A stretch of 64,000 nucleotides of DNA from Argopecten irradians (Eukaryota; Mollusca; Bivalvia; Pectinida; Pectinidae). Shown piece by piece: positions 35,201 through 46,624 of this stretch. Positions within the stretch are counted from its first letter, which is position 1. The number at the start of each line of letters is the position of its first letter. Under the pieces are notes generated by a model that saw only the letters and a program-made list of their open reading frames with translations, searched no databases and was not told the DNA's origin. The stretch lies in contig NC_091144.1 in NCBI RefSeq assembly GCF_041381155.1, positions 33,908,980-33,972,979 on the forward strand, given 5' to 3'. Made by a program: the position numbers and the translations under genes.

Positions 35201-38200
35201 ATTGAAAAAGTAACTGGTTGTTTCATATTGTTTTAAACATTTTGCTTACCTGTATGTCCATTGCCGTTGCAAGCGTTTGATTAACCTTGTCAGCCATGGA
35301 GTAGTCTCCGTCACTGACAGTCCTAGCGACGATATCATTGGTAGTTACGGCGCACACCAGTCGTAAAGGAACGCCCATCAGTCGGGCCAGACAGCCGGCT
35401 GTATGCAAGTAAAGACAATAGGTCGATAATAAGGAATGAGGTAAATAATTAACACAATCGTTATACACAAAAGGCAAAGTGGGCTACGCGAAAGTTTAAC
35501 TCATTCGTGAGCACGGAAAATGGAATTTAAGCAATTTTATAAAATGTATGATGATATAGATTTGAAATGTTCGTTTTGACTGAGTAAAGCGAGAGAGAAT
35601 CTCAGATAAGGCCATTTGCCAGAAAGAAGTAACAGACTGACAGATCAAGTTTTCAATTTTTCAATTTCAAGTTTTGGATTCATATCGGGATTGGTGGGGA
35701 GAATCACCATTATAAGGCCGCAGCACTTCTAAGGTAACACGTACACGAAAAAATAACAACAAAAAAACAATCTTTTCAAATTCAATCCAACACACTGACA
35801 CCTTCAGTTTGCGGCCGCCATTGTTTTACCCACTGTAAAAAAATCCCATCAGCGTGATGCGATGCTTTGAAGTCATCTCATTATATAATCAAAGCGGTTC
35901 AAACGCTTTAATGATCCGACGAACATACTAATCTTCATCCGGCAGAAGTTTATGATCAGTGCTATTTGCTCTTTATTTGCAAGCGTTCAAGTGATAGACC
36001 ACTTTCAATATAATCAGCTAACCAAAAACGGAATATCTGTTACGGAAATAAAATGTAGATTTTCTTCTCAAATGGGGGTTTGGGGACAAGGACAAAGTGT
36101 GAATATATGAATAAAAAAATAAACAGAAAATTTGGTCGGCTCCGTTATTTCCATAAATTGAACTTTTAACATTGTATAATTAATGGTTTACTGAAAAACA
36201 TCTGGCTGCGCCCTTTAAGGCCTTGCCTTCAGTCATATTTAATAGTATGCTTTGCACAAATATCATTATATTGCCAAACAGTTTAAACGCCCTTGTGATT
36301 GCGATAAACGTATTGCTAATTGCATTATGGGTAAAAATCATTATCCGGCAGAAGCTCGTTCAAAAGATTTGGAAGAAATTTCTTTTACGTGACTTATTTG
36401 ATACATTCCTTTGATAATACAGTTATCCTTGTCATCGATAGCAGGTTAATTTGAATCCATTTTAAGCGTGTCAGAAATGTTTCATTCTTGGGTGGTGTTA
36501 ATATATTCTCCCCACCCAATCACAACATCCCGAAGACATTTCTGGCAATCTTCGGTAAAATTCGCATTTGACATATTGCATCAGTTATGTCAATTTGTAT
36601 TTGGCAATGGTTTCTTAAACATCTGTCTACAAAATTATTCAATCCATGATGTTTTACATGTAATGTTCCCAAGCGCGTTTAGATTAGAACAATCAAACTA
36701 AATGGTTTATTACAGAATGTGTTAAAACAGTTCTTTGATCAACTACATGTACATAATATGTATAAATGATGTTTAATGTTTGATACAGTATTAAAATAAA
36801 ACTAGCAACGTACCACACCTTTACACATTAGATAATACATGGGGCCGTTTTTCTTCTAAAAATATACTCACATGTTACATTTCCACAGGCTCCAGTTGGA
36901 ACCACGATTTCAACTTCTCCATCACAATTCGGACACATCTTAAGAGAAATACAACATGGTTATTTAGGTATAAAATGATATCTTCGTTTTGTAGAAATTT
37001 CGTTGTTTAGAATATAAAAAACAAAGAATGATATTTTATATATCATTATTATCGTTGTTCCATCAGCTAACAACAAACACATGAATTTTCTATTCATGGA
37101 AAGATTTGAGAAATTCCACACCACGAAATAAAGCAACGACGCATAATTAATGGTATACAGTATATATACGCCTATGGGCTTTTGGTTATTAAAATATTGA
37201 TTGACAGTATCATTCGATTGATTGCGATCATTCAACTGTTTACTTAAAAACTCTTGTTTTAAATTTTGGTTGATCAAGCATAAATGGAGGATGTCTTCCA
37301 AGATCACCGAATTGTTGTCAACCTTGAGAAGTGTAACTAATATGTAAATGTTTAAGACAACAAAAAATGCTGATCATTTTTGCACTTTCAGTTTCAATAT
37401 CAAAAAGTCTTCCTAATTCCAATCTTAGAATAGACCGCTGAGAAGAGTATATATATAATAATTGAAATAATTGATTCATAAGTTATGAGACATATAACTT
37501 AAAACATTGTAATGTTTGAAGACCTAAATACCTTTTTGACCGTTGTGAAATTCATTATCGCAGGTAAATTTTTGACTATATGGCCAAGAAAAGGTGCCGG
37601 AACATATTTTTTTCCAGTTTGGAAATATATTCAAATCTCAAAAGAACCAATATGGTGAATGCAATCTACTCGACTTGTAGCCACTTGTAATATATTTTAC
37701 ATCACTTTGAAATAAATTGCCCCATTTTGCATCAAGGAGGAGTTCCTAACCTTTTTCTATACATTAGTCTAAAGATGGTCTTTAACGTAACCTGCATACT
37801 AAATAACTATGGTTAACGTGCATGTATGCAGTTGTTCATCCTCGATGATCCAGGGTTTACTATCACTGACGTTATATCCACACAGGTTTATGTCGTAGTA
37901 AAATTGAAGGCAGCACAGAAAAAAACCTGACCAATAACAGGCCTTCAAAGTCTTTCTCTTTTTTTAAATTTTTTTTTTAAAACTTTGTTTTCATCTTTTA
38001 ATATTTTTTCTACATATTGTCATATTTAAATAATCATCCATGTTCATATGCACAAACTCTTAATTTATTATCAATATGAGAGTACAATAAATGTATATCA
38101 TAGCTGAGATTCATGTGTCATGTTTTTTTGTTGATGTATTAACTGAATATTATTGTAGGATACGTCCAATACTTTCCCATTTTCTTCCTGGTCTTTTTGC

Positions 38201-40710
38201 TGCATTTGGGGTTAACATATATGTGGAGTATAATCAGGTTTCCATTCTTTGATAATATCATAATGATATGCAACTAAGACAGCATTATGACACTCTTCAA
38301 ACTTAACGGGACCATTCACGAAGTTACTCTGCTCTGGTTTTAACTTAAATATGTAGTTATAAATGAATTATTGTAATTAAAAAAAACTTCTTGGTGACGA
38401 TGTCAAAAACAGAACCTTTTCAGTTATACAAATTCGAGTAAAAACTGGAGTGCTCATTCAAAGGACAAAAATCTGATGAAATTGCCTGTGTCTTATTGCT
38501 TTCAGTTTTACTGTGACAAGGTCCAGGGGTTAACATAACGAAAGTGATTGTAACCCCTATAATATCGAGGATAGCAGTTGTTCAATGAAAACTTACCTGC
38601 AGATACGAGTAAATGTAGTGAGCCGTCTGAATCATCACACGAGCCCAGTTTATGGAGTTGATAGAAGTCATATTGTGTTTTCGTCGGAAAGGGACGTCCA
38701 TGAATACTTTTTTGATGGGAATGTCAAGGTCATCTGATGAACCATCGACCCTGAACACGTGGACATTGTCTTCGATCACTGACGTCATCTGGTGCTCCTG
38801 AACACGAGAACATCGTCCCTTTGGTAGCAAAACTACTATGTCTACCCATTTTAAACCTCGTATCGCTTCAATGGCGGCACTTCCGGTGTCTCCAGAAGTT
38901 CCTGGAAAGGATTGAAGAAATAATCCATAAGAGAATCAATACAATAGGAGTAAAGGCAAAAATTTATTAAATTTGATTTGGCGTATTAAATTAACGTCCT
39001 ATCAATAAACAGTCAGTGTCATTTAAAGATGGTTCCATGTGTGCAATGTTTTGTGTTGTGTGAATGTCTTTGTTTTTGGGAGGCTGTGGTATGTTGTGTC
39101 TCCTTGTAATAATAGATAAGAACTCTTGCCCTTTTTATAGTGCTATCTCACAGAAGCATACCGTAAGAAAGGGGAGGCAACTCTTTCAATACGCGCCATT
39201 TCAGTTTATAAGAGAGAGCTCCGCTCGCGCCCCAAAGGGTCCCGAAGAGCAGTGCGTCATACATGTACCCAAATAGTGCTGGGATATGAATTACTTGAAT
39301 TACTCAGCGACAAGAAAAATAGTCTGCTTGTCTCTGTGACTCAGCGACAGAGGAATTGTGAATGGACACAAGGTTATTATATTATACAATAATAGTTCGT
39401 ACATGAGTAAATTCTTAACCGTATTCGCATACTGTGAACGTGGACATATTCGCGTGTGCTTAATTTCGCGATTTGCAAGTGTAAACTTCTCGCGATATCG
39501 TTATTTTTGCGATAAACATGACGGTTAAGATTTTGCAATATAGTTTCATATAGATAAAAAATCTTACGCGACGGAGAAATTTTCGCGCTAAATTCCATTT
39601 GCGTAGATTTCCACTCGCGTAAATTTCCACATTGTCAGTATTCAAATGATATACATGTATAAGCAGGTTACCAATACCACCTCCACTTACCAACAATAAT
39701 CGTTAAATGAGTCTGCCGTTTGTTCAGAAAATACTCCAGGAACTGTCCGACACATGACAGCGCGAGATCTTTGAAAGCCCATGTGACTCCGTGGAAGAGT
39801 TCTATGACATTGAGGCCATCATTGAGCCTCGCTATCGGAGCAACTTCCGGATGTGTAAATCGGCCAAACGCTCTATCCAGTAAACCTAGACAGCAAATGA
39901 TTATAGACAATATCATATACAATGTATGTACTGTTTATAACTATAACTTCAAATAAGAGGCCCCAGAAGGCCTTAACGGTCAACTGGTCGTTTAAACAAT
40001 ATATAGTAGAAGTAAAATACACAGTAAGTTATTTTAAGATTGTATCATATTTGAACCCCGTGACCTTTAATGGAGGTTATTTTCCTATATTTGAACAAAC
40101 TTCATGCTTAAGGCCATATATCTGGGGCTCCTAGTTAATCACAAAAAGTCGTTTAGAAAAGCCGGTTTGGTCCTTGTGCCCTTGAATGAAAGTCAAGGTC
40201 ATTCATTTGAACAAACTTGGTGGCCCTTATGCTGAGAGTCTAATATGAGTACCCTGGGCCTTTCGTGTGATGAGAAGAAGTAGTTTGAATGGAAAGTTTA
40301 CCGATGGTGCACGACGGCGGACAAAGTATGATGACTATAGGTCGTCCATTACTATAGGTCATCATGGCCTTTGGTTCAAATGGCCTTAAAATGTCATCAG
40401 AGGAGAAAACATTTAAAACTTAAATGGTTTAATAAGAATCAATGATATTGAGTGTTAAAATGTGTTGTGTGTTGACTGGATACGTACTGTTCAGTTCATC
40501 CTTTGGAATTTCGTCCTCGCCCACGAAGTAAGGCACGATTTCTTTAACTAGTTCAACGTAGGACAACTTAGACCAAGATTTGAGTTTGTCATTTGAAATA
40601 TTTGGAATTTCCTCCGGAAGTAGAATGCCACCATCTTCAGCATATCCGGTGTAAAGAGCATCTTCGAAGGTTAGACCCTTTACACCTCCTCTGGTACTGC
40701 AGTACTTCAT
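32215..40710 (-). CDS. THNSL2: Threonine synthase-like 2, eight exons, complete
   Basis: Minus-strand exons: 40710-40488, 39885-39691, 38901-38597, 36938-36872, 35398-35250, 34848-34723, 34080-33938 and 32437-32215, all with GT-AG introns. The joined frame is 476 codons plus TAG, close to the 484 residues of human THNSL2, and it aligns end to end. Residues 1-75 form the threonine-synthase N-terminal domain (MKYCSTRGG..., [13 protein letters not shown]). Lys113 in [12 protein letters not shown] is the pyridoxal-phosphate lysine; TSGDTGSAA and PTGACGN are phosphate-binding loops. Family knowledge: animal THNSL2 is a PLP-dependent phospho-lyase acting on O-phospho-homoserine/threonine and does not make threonine in vivo. 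The ATG is preceded by CTTTATTTTTCTGCAG (acceptor near 40742), so a 5' UTR intron is likely. Introns carry several repeats (see below). All expected motifs are intact. Confidence 0.95.
32779..33380. repeat. Direct repeat in THNSL2 intron 7, copy 2
   Basis: Counterpart of 31438-31945, about 85-90% identical by eye outside the MITE. The two copies flank the last THNSL2 exon (32215-32437). Confidence 0.75.
32781..32974. mobile_element. MITE with about 55-bp inverted ends
   Basis: The left end ATTGTTAGATTGCATTTATT, GGAGATATAAATGCAATCTG and GTGGCAGATAAAT is inverted at the right end. Inside are two to three tandem copies of a 35-bp part (ATTCTATTTATCTGCCACAC, AGATTGCATGGCGCT). Non-coding; lies in THNSL2 intron 7. 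Confidence 0.7.
33746..33903. mobile_element. MITE with GGGCCCAG-type ends in intron 7
   Basis: Left end GGGGTCCAGCTTCATGAACA then TTCCTTAAC; right end GTTAAGGAATGATCGCGAAA then CTGGGCCC, an inverted pair. It lies 35 bases from the THNSL2 exon 7 donor. Confidence 0.6.
34086..34215. repeat. 22-bp tandem repeat next to THNSL2 exon 7
   Basis: About six copies of CAAAGAACAGTGACGAAAAC (plus two bases), beginning within 10 bases of the exon 7 acceptor at 34081-34082. On the minus strand it supplies a pyrimidine-rich GTTTTCGTCACTGTTCTTTG tract that may act as the polypyrimidine region. Confidence 0.75.
34880..35010. repeat. Short tandem repeat in THNSL2 intron 5
   Basis: Four to five copies of a 22-26 bp unit with core ACAATCATACAAATGTAATA. 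Non-coding. Confidence 0.7.
37838..38574. mobile_element. Inverted-repeat element in THNSL2 intron 3
   Basis: Left end ATCCTCGATGATCCAGGGTT, right end AACCCCTATAATATCGAGGA; flanked by the direct repeat CAGTTGTTC (37829-37837 and 38575-38583). It is a longer relative of the 55821-56086 element and holds no gene. Its right end is about 15-20 bases from the THNSL2 exon 3 donor (38596). Confidence 0.7.
39412..39630. repeat. CGCG-rich dispersed repeat
   Basis: Repeated motifs such as AATTTCGCGAT, TTCTCGCGATA, TTTTCGCGCTAAATT and CTCGCGTAAATTTCC mark a dispersed repeat type also seen in part at 8245-8285 and 13165-13240. It lies in THNSL2 intron 2, next to exon 2. Non-coding. Confidence 0.5.
39956..40400 (-). 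repeat. Degraded modular bivalve repeat in THNSL2 intron 1
   Basis: Begins AAGAGGCCCCAGAAGGCCTT and ACGGTCAACTGGTC, and near its other end has GGTGCACGACGGCGGACAAA and TATAGGTCATCATGGCC, a diverged and shortened version of the elements at 18923 and 51033. Confidence 0.55.
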
Positions 40711-40771
40711 TGTGACGGGGTTTCAGTGGTTCACTTTATATCTGCAGAAAAATAAAGTCAGCCAGATTAGA

Positions 40772-40830
40772 CAGAGAGAGAGGGGGAGGAGAGAGAGGGA
40801 GAGAGAGAGAGAAGGGGGAGAGAGATCCAA
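40772..40830. repeat. (GA)n microsatellite upstream of THNSL2
   Basis: A run of GAGAGAG/GGGGAGGAG just upstream of the predicted 5' UTR acceptor of THNSL2. Confidence 0.85.
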
Positions 40831-40869
40831 TGGTTTCTACTTTCCTTCATGCTTATTGCTTATATGATA

Positions 40870-41273
40870 TTCTCATCATCCTCGATACTGCAGGGGTTAC
40901 TATCACTGACATTATATCAACCTCTAGACAATATCATAGTAAAACCAAATCAAGGACAGTCGTGAAGAACAAAATACAAAATGTGTATGACGATCGGCAA
41001 AGTGTCTTCAATGACTTAAATCGCACAGACCAATAAACATGTGCCACATACTTCCTTGCACAGACGTTCATTAACTCCTGGGTATATATTATATAGGCCG
41101 AGCTTGTGTCGGTGCATGACTTATCTTCCCTGAAATCCTCCTTACTTGATCAGTTCCTTCAGACGTTGAGGTAGCGATCTTATCCAGTCAACAAAACTCT
41201 TGGTATCACTATGTATCTCATCCTCGTTACTCTAGGGGTTCCAATCACTTACAACCCCTGGAGTAACGAGGAT
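40870..41273. repeat. Two fragments of the ATCCTCGATACTCC element family
   Basis: At about 40874 there is a left end (CATCCTCGATACTGCAGGGG, then TTACTATCACTGACATTATA) without its partner. At 41220-41273 a minimal 54-bp copy consists of almost nothing but the two inverted ends (ATCCTCGTTACTCTAGGGGT ... ACCCCTGGAGTAACGAGGAT) around a 14-base loop. Confidence 0.7.
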
Positions 41274-41393
41274 ATAATATACCAAGAAGTATACAATAAA
41301 CAGTTCCATTTAGCCTGGGAAAAAGTTTAGTGTAGTGTACTGGAGGGGTTAATGATCTCGCTTTCCTCAAAATTACGTATTGTTCCAAGGGCC

Positions 41394-44300
41394 CTGTGAT
41401 AGGTATGATTTATACTACAGTGTATGTCACAGTCCCCTGTGATAGGTATGTTTTATACTACAGAGTATGTCACAGTCCACTGTGATAGGTATGTTTGATA
41501 CTACAGTGTATGTCACAGTCCAATGTGATAGGTATGATTTTATACTTCAGTGTATGTCACAGTCCCTGTGATAAGTATGTTTTATACTACAGTGTATGTC
41601 ACAGTCCCCTGTGATAGGTATGTTTTATACTACAGTGTATGTCACAGTCCCCTGTGATAGGTATGTTTTATACTACAGTGTATGTGTCACAGTCCCCTGT
41701 GAAAGGTATGATTTATACTACAGTGTATGTCACAGTCCCCTGTGATAGGTATGATTTATACTACAGTGTATGTCACAGTCCCCTGTGATAAGGTATGTTT
41801 TATACTACAGTGTATGTCACAGTCCCCTGTGATAGGTATGTTTTATACTACAGTGTATGTCACAGTCCCCTGTGATAGGTATGTTTTATACTACAGTGTA
41901 TGTCACAGTCCCCTGTGATAGGTATGTTTTATACTACAGTGTATGTCACAGTCCCCTGTGATAGGTATGTTTTATACTACAGTGTATGTCACAGTCCCCT
42001 GTGATAGGTATGTTTTACTCAGTTATGCACAGTGTATGTCACAGTCCCCCTGTGATAGGTATGTTTTTATACAGTGTATGTCACAGTATGTATATACACA
42101 GTGTAGTCCAGTCCCCTGTGATAGGTATGTTTTATACTACAGTGTATGTCACAGTCCCCTGTGATAGGTATGTTTTATACTACAGTGTATGTCACAGTCC
42201 CCTGTGATAGGTATGTTTTATACTACAGTGTATGTCACAGTCCCCTGTGATAAGTATGTTTTTATACTACAGTGTATGTCACAGTCCCCTGTGATAAGTA
42301 TGTTTTATATCAGTGTATGTCACTCCCCTGTGATAGTATGTTATACTACAGTGTATGTCACAGTCCCCTGTGATAAGTATGTTTTATACTACAGTGTATG
42401 TCACAGTCCCCTGTGATAGGTATGTTTTATACTACAGTGTATGTCACAGTCCCCTGTGATAGGTATGTTTTATACTACAGTGTATGTCACAGTCCCCTGT
42501 GATAGGTATGTTTTATACTACAGTGTATGTCACAGTCCCCTGTGATAGGTATGTTTTATACTACAGTGTATGTCACAGTTCCCCTGTGATAGGTATGTTT
42601 TATACTAGAGTGTATGCCACAGTCCCCTGTGATAGGTATGTTTTATACTACAGTGTATGTCACAGTCCCCTGTGATAGGTATGTTTTATACTACAGTGTA
42701 TGTCACAGTCCCCTGTGATAGGTATGTTTTATACTACAGTGTATGTCACAGTCCCCTGTGATAGGTATGTTTTATACTACAGTGTATGTCACAGTCCCCT
42801 GTGATAGGTATGTTTTATACTACAGTGTATGCCACAGTCCCCTGTGATAGGTATGATTTATACTACAGTGTATGTCACAGTCCCCTGTGATAGGTATGTT
42901 TTATACTACAGTGTATGTTACAGTCCCCTGTGATAGGTATGTTTTATACTACAGTGTATGTCAGAGTCCCCTGTGATAAGTATGTTTTATACTACAGTGT
43001 ATGTCAGAGTCCCCTGTGATAGGTATGTTTTATACTACAGTGTATGTCACAGTCCCCTGTGATAGGTATGTTTTATACTACAGTGTATGTCACAGTCCCC
43101 TGTGATAGGTATGTTTTATACTACATTGTATGTCACAGTCCCCTGTGATAGGTATGTTTTATACTACAGTGTATGTCACAGTCCCCTGTGATAGGTATGA
43201 TTTATACTACAGTGTATGTCACAGTCCCCTGTGATAGGTATGTTTTATACTACAGTGTATGTCACAGTCCCCTGTGATAGGTATGATTTATACTACATTG
43301 TATGTCACAGTCCCCTGTGATAGGTATGATTTATACTACATTGTATGTCACAGTCCCCTGTGATAGGTATGTTTTATACTACAGTGTATGTCACAGTCCC
43401 CTGTGATAGGTATGATTTATACTACAGTGTATGTCACAGTCCCCTGTGATAGGTATGTTTTATACTACAGTGTATGTCACAGTCCCCTGTGATAGGTATG
43501 TTTTATACTAGAGTGTATGTCACATCCCCTTTGATATGTATGATTTACACTACATTGTATGCCACAGTCCCCTGCGATAAGTATGTTTTATACTACAGTG
43601 TATGTTACAGTCCCCTGTGATAGGTATGTTTTATACTACAGTGTATGTCAGAGTCCCCTGTGATAAGTATGTTTTATACTACAGTGTATGTCAGAGTCCC
43701 CTGTGATAGGTATGTTTTATACAACAGTGTATGTCAGAGTCCCCTGTGATAGGTATGTTTTATACTACAGTGTATGTCACAGTCCCCTGTGATAAGTATG
43801 TTTTATACTTCAGTGTATGTCACAGTTCCCTGTGATAGGTATGATTTATACTGGAGTGTATGTCACAGTCCCCTGTGATAGGTATGATTTATACTACAGT
43901 GTATGTCACAGTCCCCTGTGATAGGTATGATTTATACTACAGTGTATGTCACAGTCCCCTGTGATAGGTATGTTTTATACTACATTGTATGTCACAGTCC
44001 CCTGTGATAGGTATGTTTTATACTAGAGTGTATGTCACAGTCCCCTGTGATAGGTATGTTTTATACTACAGTGTATGCCACAGTCCCATGTGATAGGTAT
44101 GATTCATACTACAGTGTATACATGTCACAGTGCCCTGTGATAGGTATGTTTTATACTACAGTGTATGTCACAGTCCCCTGTGATAGGTATGATTTATACT
44201 ACATTGTATGTCACAGTCCCCTGTGATAGGTATGATTTATACTACAGTGTATGTCACAGTCCTCTGTGATAGGTATGTTTTATACTACAGTGTATGTCAC

Positions 44301-44888
44301 AGTCCCCTGTGATAGGTATGATTTATACTACAGTGTATGTCAAAGTTCCCCTTTGATAGGTATGATTTATACTACATTTTATGCCACAGTCCCCTGTGAT
44401 AGGTATGATTTATACTACATTGTATGTCACAGTCCCCTTTGATAGGTATGATTTATACTACAGTGTATGCCACAGTTTCCTGTGATAGGTATGATTTATA
44501 CTAAAGTGTATGTCACATCTCCTTAGAAAGGTATATTTTATACTACAGTGTATGCCACAGTCCCCTGTGATAGGTATGATTTATACTACAGTGTATGTCA
44601 CAGTTCCCTGTGATAGGTATGATTTATACTACAGTGTATGTCACAGACCCCTGTGATAGGTTTGTTTTATACTACTGTGTATGCCACAGTTCCCTGTGAT
44701 AGGTATGATTTATACTACAGTGTATGTCACAGTCCCCTGTGATAGGTATGTTTTATACTACAGTGTATGTCACAGTCCCCTGTGATAGGTATGTTTTATA
44801 CTACATTGTATGTCACAGTCCCCTGTGATAGGTATGATTTATACTACAGTGTATGTCACAGTCCCCTGTGATAGGTATGTTTTATATT
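41394..44888. repeat. 43-bp minisatellite, about 81 copies
   Basis: The unit is CTGTGATAGGTATGTTTTAT followed by ACTACAGTGTATGTCACAG and TCCC (43 bp). TCACAG-TCCC-CTGTGA across the unit boundary is a perfect 6-bp stem with a 4-base loop, so the whole array is a ladder of potential hairpins. A variant with ATGATTTATAC is common in the last 1.7 kb. Because 43 is not a multiple of three, frames rotate and stop; the MSQSPVIGMFY-type open frames are artefacts. The array lies between divergent THNSL2 (starts 0.7 kb to the left) and GRPEL1. Confidence 0.95.
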
Positions 44889-44984
44889 ACATACGTTTTT
44901 TGTTGTTTTTTTTTTTCATGAGGATACCGTTTTTCTTGTGGTATGAGTGACTAGTCGGAGGTGAGCTGACGAATGAGCTTGAAA

Positions 44985-45880
44985 TATCAATTCAATTCAA
45001 TTCAACTTTATTGCTTCCTTACATCCATACAAAAGGGATCGATAGCAAAACATACATGTACATAACACACAGTAGATCAACACAACAACTTAAACATTTA
45101 TCAAGCCAGCTTTCCTCAGTTCAAAAGACTTTTTAACAAAGAGGCCTAAATCCTGCAGAAGTTTTAGATCATTAGAAGACAAGAGTCGTATCAAATTTTC
45201 AAAATCTGATTAATTGATGGTTAATTATATCTTTATGACTATTAAAGAAAATTGTTCTCATTGTAGAGTTAACGGAACACTTAAAAATGAAGTGGATTTC
45301 ATCCTCAATTTCTTTACAAAATTTGCATAACCGCAGAGAACGGGGAATCTTTTTACCCTACCCGCCTCGATTTCTAAACTGTGGTTGCTAATTCTCAGTT
45401 TTGCGAGCAATTTTCTTAATTCAAAATCCTTAATAGAAAGATATGTTTCTTCCTTATAGTTTTGTTTAAATTTACTATACAAAAAAAAAGTTTTACTGTT
45501 ATTATCTGACTTATTTATCTTAGTTGTAAAATTGGCTTTGAATGTACCTTGTATAGATTTCTTGGATAATACTTTCAGATTACGTTTAAACGTTCTACTT
45601 AGATTGGTATGTTCAAAGTTATGAGAAATCTTATTTTCCTTTGTGATATTAGAATCATAGGAAAACCAAGAATACGTTCCATTTGCATGTATATTTTTTA
45701 CTGACAGCCAGTGCTTCTCTCACCAGGACGTTGATGTCTTTTTGTGAAATCCTTCTTAAATAGCATAAAGCTTGTGTATTTATCAAACAATCTAAAGTAA
45801 ACTGTCCTAATTCAGCCCTGGAAGCTTTATTCAATGCATACTTTCCAACACCCAAAGCCATTTTGCAAAATTTCAAATTA
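44985..45880 (-). mobile_element. 5'-truncated LINE, 3' end only
   Basis: Minus-strand frames at 45876-45655 (KFCKMALGVGKYALNKASRA, ELGQFTLDCLINTQALCYLRR) and 45482-45258 (LLAKLRISNHSLEIEAGRVK) match the C-terminal region of invertebrate LINE reverse-transcriptase proteins, where a 'LRxSxHSLxIExGR' segment precedes a zinc-knuckle. The frames are separated by stops. It ends in an (ATTGA)n tail (plus strand ATTCAATTCAATTCAA at 44988-45005), as LINE 3' ends do. Dead copy; its 3' end abuts the minisatellite. Confidence 0.8.
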
Positions 45881-46245
45881 ATTTTCTCGAATGGTGTATA
45901 ATAGATGATGCTGAATCGGTACGTGAGCTGGGGAGATGGGAGTTACGGTGTGTAATTTATAGACTATTTTTAATTACCATCACTGTTGTTAGATATTGTA
46001 AAACACTTGTGTAAATGAACATTTATTTCTTTACAAATGTTGATGCTAAGGCACATAGAAGTAACCTGGAAAAGATCTACGACCCTTCAATATTGCAATA
46101 CTAAATGTAGTTGCATATAATCCATTACTACTTGTATACAGGTGTATTTACAATTATAGAATGTCATAATAACACTAGCGTATGACATGCAATTTAGCAT
46201 TTTGGCATATAATATATGATGAAGTCAAGAAATGAATCAGTGGGG

Positions 46246-46624
46246 AATTATACGCCCTGTACAAATCCTTCACAGGGAGCCAACTTGATGAAAATGGATG
46301 TTGTCATACATTTTTGTTTGTATTTTGTGGATGGACTGGTGAATTTACATGTATATAACAGTCATGGTATTTTGGTTTTAGAAGATACGAAATTTAAAAA
46401 GTTATTAAAAAATCGGAATATTTAGATTTATAGTAAATTTCCCGATTTTTTTAATAATTTTTCAAATTGCGTATTTTCTGAAAAAAAATCATATGACTGT
46501 TATATATGTATATTCATCAGTCTATCCACAAAATTAAAAAAAATGTATGACAACATCCATTTATAATGAGTTGGCTCCATGAGACATCCTTTGGCGAGAG
46601 TTTGGCGATCGGCGTATAATTTTC
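46246..46624. mobile_element. Long palindromic element, about 380 bp
   Basis: The ends AATTATACGCC are inverted, and further in GGAGCCAACTTGATGAAAAT plus GGATGTTGTCATACA is inverted as TGTATGACAACATCC plus ATTTATAATGAGTTGGCTCC. MITE-like; the short frame across it (46216-46425) is not supported as a gene. Confidence 0.65.

Noticed and set aside
36960-37307. 115-residue minus-strand frame
   Set aside because: Falls inside THNSL2 intron 3, has no recognisable domain or splice partner, and is rich in Asn/Ile/Tyr/Lys as expected by chance in AT-rich DNA.
41727-44442. Repeated frames of the MSQSPVIGMFYTTVY type
   Set aside because: They are translations of the 43-bp minisatellite, whose unit length is not divisible by three; they stop after 60-75 residues and shift at every variant unit.
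41394-44888. CRISPR-like array
   Set aside because: The units are contiguous with no unique spacers and the window is eukaryotic; it is a minisatellite.
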